Shown piece after piece: positions 6,669-11,810 of a stretch of DNA of 11,810 nt. This DNA is from Frankiales bacterium. Lineage in GTDB: Bacteria; Actinomycetota; Actinomycetes; Mycobacteriales; Jatrophihabitantaceae. The stretch covers positions 1 to 11,810 of the forward strand of contig JAOPUY010000455.1 of NCBI GenBank assembly GCA_025963265.1. Reading direction: 5' to 3'. How positions within the stretch are numbered: the first letter of the stretch is position 1; the number at the start of each line of letters is the position of its first letter. The position numbers and the translations under genes were made by a program. The notes under the pieces are model-generated. The model saw nothing but the letters and a program-made list of their open reading frames with translations, did no database searches and was not told where the DNA came from.

Positions 6669-7595
6669 ATGGAGCTGCGGCATCTCGAGCATTTTCTAGC
6701 CGTCGCGGACGAGGGCAGCTTCACCCGCGCCGCCAACCAGCTGCACCTCGTGCAGTCGGCGCAGTCGGTGTCGCTCCGCTCCCAGGAGAAGGAACTGGGG
6801 GTGCGCCTGTTCGACCGCAACACCCATCGCGTTGAGCTCACCGACACCGGCCAGGCCCTGGTGCCCGAGGCCCGACGCACCCTGGCCGCCGCCGATGCCG
6901 CCCGCGACGCGGTGGCCGCCGCCCAAGGCGGCCTACGGGGCACGGTGCGAATCGGCATCATGCACTCGTTGTCGCTCATCGATCTCGCGGGGTTGCTCAC
7001 TGAGTTCCACCGCGACCGGCCGCAGGTGCAGCTTATCCCCCAGGCCGCCCAGGGCGGCTCGGCCGAGTTGGCCCGCGAAGTCGCCGAGGGCCGCCTCGAT
7101 CTGGCCTTCGTGGGCCTGCCCGACCCTTACCCCAGCGGACTCACCGTGCGGCCGCTGGCCTCGGAGCCGATGATGCTCGCCTGCCCACCGGAGGACCCGC
7201 TCGCGCAACGCCGCCTCATCGATTTGAGCGAACTGGAGGCAAAGCCCTTCGTCGACTTTCCGTCCGGCTGGGGCACCCGGGTGGCGGTCGACCGGCTCTT
7301 CCTGGCCCACGGACTGCAGCGCGAGATCACGGTCGAAGTGGCCGATATCCCCAACATCCTGAATCTGGTCAACGCCGGGTTCGGCTTCGCCTTCCTCAGC
7401 CCGTCCCTGATCGGCGGCAAGCAGGGTCAGCTCCGGCGCGTCCGTCCGAATCCCGAGTTCGTCGTCTCCATGATCACCTCCGAACGACGGCCGCTGTCGG
7501 CCGCGGCCCGCGCCCTCGTGGGACTCGTCAACCACCGTTACCCGAGCCTGCGGCCCGATCGCAGCCCGCGGCCACGAGCCCGGCCGCCGTCATGA
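6669..7595 (+). CDS. LysR-family transcriptional regulator
   Basis: DNA-binding regulator of 308 aa, a normal LTTR length. The winged helix-turn-helix is at residues 1-60 (MELRHLEHFLAVADEGSFTRAA, recognition helix in LVQSAQSVSLRSQEKELG, then VRLFDRNTHRVELTDTG). A linker helix to about 88 precedes the type 2 periplasmic-like effector domain, about 90-290, opening GTVRIGIMHSLSL. I start it at 6669, because MELRHLEHF is the typical LTTR opening and has GGAG at the right distance; 6657 would add four residues. The divergent MFS transporter is its most likely target, and the P450 gene downstream on the same strand is 88 bp away and could also belong to its regulon. The effector is unknown. The C-terminal tail is Arg/Pro-rich. 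Confidence 0.95.
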   Translation: MELRHLEHFLAVADEGSFTRAANQLHLVQSAQSVSLRSQEKELGVRLFDRNTHRVELTDTGQALVPEARRTLAAADAARDAVAAAQGGLRGTVRIGIMHSLSLIDLAGLLTEFHRDRPQVQLIPQAAQGGSAELAREVAEGRLDLAFVGLPDPYPSGLTVRPLASEPMMLACPPEDPLAQRRLIDLSELEAKPFVDFPSGWGTRVAVDRLFLAHGLQREITVEVADIPNILNLVNAGFGFAFLSPSLIGGKQGQLRRVRPNPEFVVSMITSERRPLSAAARALVGLVNHRYPSLRPDRSPRPRARPPS

Positions 7596-7673
7596 CATCT
7601 CTCACCTCGGCGCGCGGCGATGCGGCAGATCCGAGAGAATTCGACTGTCGCGCCGCGCTGGGCGCCCAGAAAC

Positions 7674-7679
7674 AGGAGG
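7674..7679 (+). promoter_or_regulatory. Strong ribosome binding site before a TTG start
   Basis: AGGAGG ends 4 nt before the TTG at 7684-7686. It is the main reason to accept this unusual start codon for the P450 gene. The 88-bp gap after the LysR stop has no other feature I can support. Confidence 0.65.
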
Positions 7680-7683
7680 CCAG

Positions 7684-8952
7684 TTGACGTCGAGCTGTCA
7701 TTGGAACCCCGACGTCGCTGCGCATCCCGCCCTGTTCAGCGACGCCCCGACCGAGGAGCACGCACGTCAGGTCGCCGCTCTGCGGGCCGAGCACCCGGTG
7801 AGCCAGGACCCGGCGACCGGCCTCTGGCTGGTCACCCGCTACGACGACATCCGCGCCGTCCTGCTTGACTCCGACACCTTCCGACCCGACAACGCCCTGC
7901 TCGCGATCACGCGGCTCAGCCCAGCCGCGAAGCAGGTGTTGACCGACGCCGACTTCGCGCTGCCGGCGATGTTGGCCAACAACAGCGGTCCCAGCCACGC
8001 CGAGCTGCGACGGCTCAGCGCCCAATTCTTCACGGCCCAGCGCGTCGAGCAGGCGATCCCGCGGATCCGGACGCTCGCCCAGTCCGCCGCCGGCCGGGTG
8101 CGGGCCGCGCTGGCCGCAGATCCGGACGTCGACCTGGTCGAACTGGTCACCGCCGAGCTGCCCGGCCAGGTGCTGCTGCACCTACTCGGCCTCGACCGCG
8201 GCGAGGTCGACCTGTCGCAGCTGATCGACTGGAGCGCGAGGTCGCTGGAACTGTTCTGGGGACGCCCGGACGGCGAGGGCCAGCTGGCTCTGGCCGCCTC
8301 GGCCGCCGCGTTCTACCGCTGGATCGCCAGCCAGCTCGACGCCGCGACCGGCGCCGGGCCGGATCTGTTCAGCGTCGTGGCCGCGCACCGCGACCTAGAC
8401 GGAGCCCCGCTCAGCCGGCACCAGGCCACCAGCCTGTGCTACTTCGTGCTCATCGCCGGCCACCAGACCACCAGCCAGCTGCTGGCGACCGCGTTGCGCC
8501 GGCTGATCGGCGACGCCGAGGTGTGGCGGCGGCTCGGGCAGGCGACCGACGGCGAGCGCTTCGCTCAGGCCTGCGTCGAGGAAGTGCTCCGGTTGGAACC
8601 GCCGGTCACCACCTGGCGGCGGGTGCTCAGCCAGCCCGCGACCCTGGCCGGGGTGGACCTGCCTGCCGGCGCCGAGCTGCTGCTCATGCTCGCCGCCAGC
8701 GGCACCGACGAAGCCGCGTTTGCCGACCCGTACGCGTTTCACCCCACGAGAGAGACGAAAACCCCGCACTTGGCGTTCGGCTACGGTCGGCACTTCTGCC
8801 TCGGCGCCGCCGCCGCGCGAACCGAGGCGGCGATCACCATCGCCACCCTCGCCCGCGAACTGCCCGGCTTGCGCCTGAACGCGGACGAGCCACCGCACGT
8901 CGGACTGCTCTCCTTCAACGCCCCCACCCGGATCGCCGTCGGGGTGTTTTAG
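7684..8952 (+). CDS. Cytochrome P450, bacterial class I type
   Basis: Soluble heme-thiolate monooxygenase of 422 aa, normal for actinobacterial P450s. The heme loop is FGYGRHFCLG (365-374) with ligand C372; the K-helix ExxR is E300-V-L-R303; a C-helix-like PSHAELRR lies at 103-110. The I-helix reads AGHQTT (258-263), so the usual acidic residue before the conserved Thr (AGxET/AGxDT) is Gln261, while T262/T263 are kept. This may change proton delivery and so the chemistry. No ferredoxin or ferredoxin reductase gene is nearby, so electrons must come from proteins encoded elsewhere. The start is TTG at 7684 behind AGGAGG. The convergent amidohydrolase and nearby transporter suggest a small-molecule pathway, but the substrate cannot be told. 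The family is certain. Confidence 0.97.
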   Translation: MTSSCHWNPDVAAHPALFSDAPTEEHARQVAALRAEHPVSQDPATGLWLVTRYDDIRAVLLDSDTFRPDNALLAITRLSPAAKQVLTDADFALPAMLANNSGPSHAELRRLSAQFFTAQRVEQAIPRIRTLAQSAAGRVRAALAADPDVDLVELVTAELPGQVLLHLLGLDRGEVDLSQLIDWSARSLELFWGRPDGEGQLALAASAAAFYRWIASQLDAATGAGPDLFSVVAAHRDLDGAPLSRHQATSLCYFVLIAGHQTTSQLLATALRRLIGDAEVWRRLGQATDGERFAQACVEEVLRLEPPVTTWRRVLSQPATLAGVDLPAGAELLLMLAASGTDEAAFADPYAFHPTRETKTPHLAFGYGRHFCLGAAAARTEAAITIATLARELPGLRLNADEPPHVGLLSFNAPTRIAVGVF

Positions 8953-8953
8953 G

Positions 8954-8967
8954 GCCTCCTCGGAGGC
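8954..8967. terminator. Short hairpin between convergent P450 and amidohydrolase genes
   Basis: GCCTCC-TC-GGAGGC is a perfect inverted repeat starting 2 bp after the P450 stop and ending 14 bp before the amidohydrolase stop. It folds as a 5-bp stem with a 4-nt loop and could act on both transcripts. It has no T-tract, so it is weaker than the hairpin at 5241. Confidence 0.45.
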
Positions 8968-8971
8968 TCAG

Positions 8972-8989
8972 GTTAGGACCGTTAGGACC
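8972..8989. repeat. Tandem 9-bp duplication over the amidohydrolase stop codon
   Basis: GTTAGGACC occurs twice without a gap (8972-8980, 8981-8989). The second copy contains the TAA stop and last codon of the minus-strand amidohydrolase gene. The unit is a multiple of three, and the duplicate lies past the stop, so the protein end is unchanged. Confidence 0.8.
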
Positions 8990-10118
8990 GGGGGAAGTTG
9001 TAGAGCTTGCGCGCGTTCCACTCGACCATCTTCTGCGCATCTTCGTCCGGCACGTCCAGCATGGCCTCTTCGAGGACCTTGCGGGTGTGCGGCCAGTTGC
9101 TGTCCGAATGCGGGTAGTCGCTCTCGAACATGAGGTTGTCGACGCCGATCAAGTTCCGCGAGAAGATCCCCGCGTAGTCGGAGATGAAGCAGCCGTAGAT
9201 GTGCTGGGCGAAGATGTCGGACGGCTTGACGTCCTTGTTGACGTCGTTGTACCAACGGTGCCGCTCCCAGACGTAGTCCAGGCGCTCGATCATGTACGGC
9301 ATCCAGCCGATGCCGCCCTCAGAAAGCGCCATCTTCAAGTTCGGGAACTTGTGGAACACCGGCGAGAGCAGCAACTCGGCCATCGCGCTCATCGAGTTGA
9401 GGCCGAAGAGCGAGATCGCCACGGTGAAGTTGCTCGTCATCGCCTCGGCCGAGGCCTGGGGCGGCCCGGCGGTCCCGAAGTGCAGCGAGAGCGGCATGTT
9501 CGCGGCCTGGGCGGCGGCCAATACCGGGTCCCAGTGGTCGCTGTGCCAGGACGGCAGTCCGATCCGGTCCGGGATCTCGGGGAAGGTAAGGCTGCGGGCG
9601 CCCAGCGATGCGGTTCGCTCGATCTCAGCCACCGTCGCCTCGACGTCCCAGTAGGGGACCATCATCAGCGGAATCTGGCGGTCGGGCGCGGCTGCGCACC
9701 ACTCGTCGAGGATGAAGTCGTTGTAGGCCTTGATGACCGCGATGCTGAGGTCGTGGTCCTTCGACTTCTGCACGACGCTGCCGGCGAACCCGCCGAAGTT
9801 GGGGAAGCAGAGCTGGGCGTGCACGCCTTCCAGGTCCATGTCACGCAGCCGGTCCTTGATGTCGTGGCAGCCGGGCAGCATGTCGTCGTAGCGGCGGGGG
9901 TCGAGCCCGAACTCCTTCGGGGACTTGCCGGCGACGGCGTTGAGCGCGAAGTTTCCCGCGACCTCGCCCTCATAGACCCAGGCGTCGTTGCCGTCCGGCA
10001 TCCGCTCGATGCGGGGCGCCACGTCGGCGTACTTGCTTGGCAGCCGATCCAGCCACACCCGCGGATGCTCGATCACGTGGTCATCCACCGAAACGATCTG
10101 TGCGTCAATGGGAAGCAT
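8982..10118 (-). CDS. Amidohydrolase-2 family metal-dependent hydrolase/decarboxylase (PF04909 type)
   Basis: Cytoplasmic TIM-barrel enzyme of 378 aa in the superfamily that includes ACMSD and gamma-resorcylate decarboxylase. The first strand has SVDDHVIEHPRVW (10-22), replacing the classical HxH metal motif with D13/H14. H213 (SLHFG) and D334 (FESDYPHSD) are likely further metal ligands or catalytic residues, and E267 lies in SEGGIGWMP. The ATG at 10118 has GGAGG 6 nt upstream, so I reject a 56-residue upstream extension rich in Pro, Ser and Gly. The gene diverges from the UGSC-family operon across 218 bp and converges on the P450. It could hydrolyse or decarboxylate a small aromatic or cyclic compound. 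The superfamily is firm; the substrate is unknown. Confidence 0.94.
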   Translation of the reverse strand: MLPIDAQIVSVDDHVIEHPRVWLDRLPSKYADVAPRIERMPDGNDAWVYEGEVAGNFALNAVAGKSPKEFGLDPRRYDDMLPGCHDIKDRLRDMDLEGVHAQLCFPNFGGFAGSVVQKSKDHDLSIAVIKAYNDFILDEWCAAAPDRQIPLMMVPYWDVEATVAEIERTASLGARSLTFPEIPDRIGLPSWHSDHWDPVLAAAQAANMPLSLHFGTAGPPQASAEAMTSNFTVAISLFGLNSMSAMAELLLSPVFHKFPNLKMALSEGGIGWMPYMIERLDYVWERHRWYNDVNKDVKPSDIFAQHIYGCFISDYAGIFSRNLIGVDNLMFESDYPHSDSNWPHTRKVLEEAMLDVPDEDAQKMVEWNARKLYNFPRS

Positions 10119-10122
10119 TCTG

Positions 10123-10135
10123 AACCTCCGAGGTT
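10123..10135. promoter_or_regulatory. Palindrome covering the amidohydrolase ribosome binding site
   Basis: AACCTC-C-GAGGTT is a perfect 6+6 inverted repeat. The GGAGG ribosome site of the minus-strand amidohydrolase gene (10125-10129) is inside it. As DNA it could be a repressor site; as mRNA a small AACC/GGUU stem could partly mask the ribosome site. Either role is inference. Confidence 0.45.
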
Positions 10136-10204
10136 GTGTCGAGTGGCTCCGAACTGGGCTAGCTCCTACTGGGCCTCCGTGCGGCCAGGGCCCCGCGCAG
10201 CTTG

Positions 10205-10210
10205 AGCATA
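10205..10210 (-). promoter_or_regulatory. Possible -10 element for the amidohydrolase gene
   Basis: TATGCT on the minus strand, preceded by TTT, in a GC-rich region about 87 bp upstream of the ATG. No good -35 hexamer is found 16-18 bp upstream; instead an inverted repeat CGGAG-5 nt-CTCCG (10214-10228) occupies the spacer, which could be an activator or repressor site. Confidence 0.3.
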
Positions 10211-10271
10211 AAACGGAGACCCCCTCCGCGCCAGAGGGCCAGGCCGGAATTCCCAGCCGACCACCGGTCGA

Positions 10272-10300
10272 TTGACAGACGGGCACCGCTGACTTAGCTT
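10272..10300 (+). promoter_or_regulatory. Sigma-70-type promoter of the UGSC operon
   Basis: A perfect -35 TTGACA (10272-10277), a 17-bp spacer and -10 TAGCTT (10295-10300, matching TAnnnT) give a strong housekeeping-type promoter. Transcription would start near 10307, leaving a leader of about 30 nt before the ATG at 10337. It is the best promoter in the window. Confidence 0.75.
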
Positions 10301-10336
10301 CGCGACAGAACCCCCTCCTAGTAAGCGAGGCGCGTC

Positions 10337-10873
10337 ATGACTGCAGGCCTGCTGGTCGTCCCCCCGGCGACGAAGCAACCGACGACTCAACGTCCGCTGA
10401 TCGACCGCCCGGCCAGCCCGGACGGTCTGGTCCTGGGTCTGCGTGAGTTCTGGTTCAACTACGACCGGTTCACCCGGGCGTTCGAAGATCGGTTGAAAGC
10501 CGGTTTCGAGGTCCCCGGGGTCGTCCGGGTCGATGGCACCAATCCCCGAACCGGGCGGGTGCTCGAGGCCTGGCAGGGCTTCAACCGAACCGTGGACTGG
10601 GCCTTGGTCGGGTTCGGCGCCTGCGGGGGCTGCGCGCCGTGGGCCGTCATGGACGCGCTGGAATTGGAAGGCAACGGAGTTCCCACCGTGACTCTGATCA
10701 GCGAGCAACTCATCGGGGTCGCCCGGACCACCGCGCGCTCCAAGGGCTACCCGCAGCTGCGCATCCTGACGCTGCCGCACTACATCGACGACCTGGACGA
10801 CGAGGCGATCAGCGCGCTGGTCGACGCGAAATTCGACGAGATCATCTCGGCCTTGACCCGGCCCCTCGGGTGA
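10337..10873 (+). CDS. UGSC-family protein, cysteine form (CGGC in place of UGSC)
   Basis: Small soluble protein of 178 aa, function unknown, in the family named for a selenocysteine-Gly-Ser-Cys motif. Residues about 29-60 (LVLGLREFWFNYDRFTRAFEDRL) match the usual opening, a strand then a helix. The core is DWALVGFGACGGCAPW (87-102), with C96-G-G-C99 where selenoprotein members have U-G-S-C, followed by DALELEGNGVPTVTLISEQL (106-125). C96 is encoded by TGC, so this is a true Cys homologue with a CxxC pair suited to thiol redox chemistry or metal binding. GAGG lies 6 nt before the ATG. The gene overlaps the next gene by 4 bp and has a strong promoter. The family call is from recalled motif pattern, with good agreement; the biochemical role is not known to me. 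Confidence 0.82.
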   Translation: MTAGLLVVPPATKQPTTQRPLIDRPASPDGLVLGLREFWFNYDRFTRAFEDRLKAGFEVPGVVRVDGTNPRTGRVLEAWQGFNRTVDWALVGFGACGGCAPWAVMDALELEGNGVPTVTLISEQLIGVARTTARSKGYPQLRILTLPHYIDDLDDEAISALVDAKFDEIISALTRPLG

Positions 10874-11810
10874 GCTCGCTGGAACTCTCTGGACTGAGCG
10901 CGGATGGCGTCACACGGCTGAAGAGCTCCGGTCACGACATCGTCGAGACCTGGGAGGAGATGCTCGCTCGCGGTTGGGGCGACGGACTGCCGGTCATCCC
11001 GCCGACGCCGCAGCGAGTCGCTCGGATGTTGGCCGGTCGGGACCCAGACGCGGCCGGCCCGTCGATCGGCGCCGGGGACGTGTTCATCGGACGGGAGGCG
11101 CAACCGGCCGCCAGCTACGCCCAGATCGCGGCCAACGCCGTGCTAGCCGGCTGCGACCCGAGCTACTTCCCCGTCGTCCTGGCCGGCTTGCAGGCCATCG
11201 CGGCCGCGGGCGGGGCGGCCATGTTCACCAACAGCCCGGCGGCGCCGCTGTTCGTGGTCAACGGCCCGATCCGAGACGCGCTGGACATCAACTCCTCGCA
11301 TGAGATGTTGAGCCTGACCACGCGGGCGAACGCGACGATCGGACGCGCGGTCCGCCTGACCATGATGAACACCCTCGATGCCCGGCCGCCTCGGTTGTTC
11401 GACGTGCAGCACGGCATGCCGGGCCGGCTGTCCATGGTCTTCGCCGAGGCCGAGGAAGAGAGCCCGTGGGAGCCGCTGTCGGTGACCCAAGGTCAGCCGC
11501 TCGGGGCCAGCGCGCTCACCTTGTTTCCGGCGTTCGGGACGATGCCCGTCAATTACCACCAGGTGCCCCAGCGGGCCAGCGAGGTGCTGTTGATCCTGCA
11601 GCGCTGCCTTGATTACGTCCGGGGTAACCGCATCGGGCCCTCGCCCGATTCCGGCGCCCCGGTCGTGGTGCTCTCGCCCAAGCACGTCCGCGCCTTCTCG
11701 CTGCAGGGCTGGACCAAGCAGTCTCTAGAGGACGAGCTCACGGCCGCGGTCAACGACCACTACGAGATCGAGCTGGCCTCGCACCAGGACAAAATCGAGC
11801 TCATCAACCG
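10870..11810 (+). CDS. Conserved protein with GDGLPVIPPT N-terminus, UGSC-operon partner (partial)
   Basis: Open reading frame of 313 codons that runs off the right edge, so the C-terminus is missing. It starts with GTG at 10870, whose bases overlap the upstream stop as GTGA, implying translational coupling to the UGSC-family protein; no separate ribosome site is seen. Visible conserved-looking blocks are WGDGLPVIPPT (36-46), AANAVLAGC (87-95), VVNGPI (129-134), RANATIGRA (152-160) and SPWEPL further on. I recall this block pattern from uncharacterised proteins encoded beside UGSC-family proteins, but I cannot check it here. No signal peptide or membrane segment is seen. C95 could pair functionally with the partner's CxxC. 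No function is assigned. Confidence 0.88.
   Translation, partial: MSSLELSGLSADGVTRLKSSGHDIVETWEEMLARGWGDGLPVIPPTPQRVARMLAGRDPDAAGPSIGAGDVFIGREAQPAASYAQIAANAVLAGCDPSYFPVVLAGLQAIAAAGGAAMFTNSPAAPLFVVNGPIRDALDINSSHEMLSLTTRANATIGRAVRLTMMNTLDARPPRLFDVQHGMPGRLSMVFAEAEEESPWEPLSVTQGQPLGASALTLFPAFGTMPVNYHQVPQRASEVLLILQRCLDYVRGNRIGPSPDSGAPVVVLSPKHVRAFSLQGWTKQSLEDELTAAVNDHYEIELASHQDKIELIN

Noticed and set aside
8436..10205. Very long plus-strand open frame across the end of the P450 and the amidohydrolase
   Set aside because: It crosses two well-defined genes in other frames, including a convergent junction, and has the composition of an antisense shadow in GC-rich DNA.
10119..10286. 56-residue N-terminal extension of the amidohydrolase
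   Set aside because: Low-complexity composition and overlap with the divergent promoter region; GGAGG sits correctly before the ATG at 10118.
10272..10300. Considered whether TTGACA/TAGCTT might be a chance match
   Set aside because: Rejected the chance explanation as less likely: the hexamers are spaced exactly 17 bp and lie just before a gene with a fitting leader; kept as a promoter at moderate confidence.
10622..10633. Possible selenocysteine codon in the UGSC-family gene
   Set aside because: The motif codons are TGC GGG GGC TGC; there is no TGA in the motif, so it is the cysteine form and no Sec insertion element is needed.
11143..11685. Minus-strand open frame opposite the partial GDGLP-type gene
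   Set aside because: Shadow frame with Arg/Gly/His-rich composition and no domain; the plus strand is continuous and has conserved-looking blocks.
1..11810. CRISPR arrays, tRNA/rRNA genes, insertion sequences, integrases, toxin-antitoxin pairs
   Set aside because: I looked on both strands and found no repeat-spacer pattern, cloverleaf, transposase motif or paired small genes.

Overview
The window comes from a GC-rich actinobacterium. The evidence is the strong G/C bias at third codon positions, frequent GTG/TTG starts, the NarL-type two-component pair, the actinobacterial-style flotillin and a bacterial class I cytochrome P450. I cannot name the genus. There are ten protein genes, the last cut by the right edge. 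I see no tRNA, rRNA, CRISPR array, insertion sequence or phage gene.

Left part (1-3957, minus strand). A NarL/LuxR response regulator and its membrane histidine kinase overlap by 4 bp and form one operon. A GC-rich tandem repeat separates them from a flotillin-like SPFH protein. Just upstream of that gene, in the same direction, is a very short NfeD-like OB-fold protein; flotillin plus NfeD is a known membrane-microdomain pair. About 360 bp of non-coding DNA with clustered inverted and direct repeats then separates these genes from the right-hand part.

Middle part (3958-8952). A lipoprotein substrate-binding protein of the branched-chain amino acid type stands alone, with no permease or ATPase genes beside it, and is followed by a long GC-rich hairpin. 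An MFS transporter (minus) and a LysR regulator (plus) are divergent and share a 110-bp control region, so the regulator probably controls the transporter. A P450 follows the LysR gene in the same direction.

Right part (8982-11810). An amidohydrolase (amidohydrolase-2/ACMSD superfamily) runs convergent to the P450. Divergent from it, behind a good sigma-70-type promoter, is a two-gene unit: a UGSC-family protein whose selenocysteine-type motif appears as Cys-Gly-Gly-Cys, overlapping by 4 bp a larger protein with a GDGLP-type N-terminus that runs off the window. These genes together look like an accessory catabolic or redox module of unknown substrate. This is the part most likely to hold undescribed biology.
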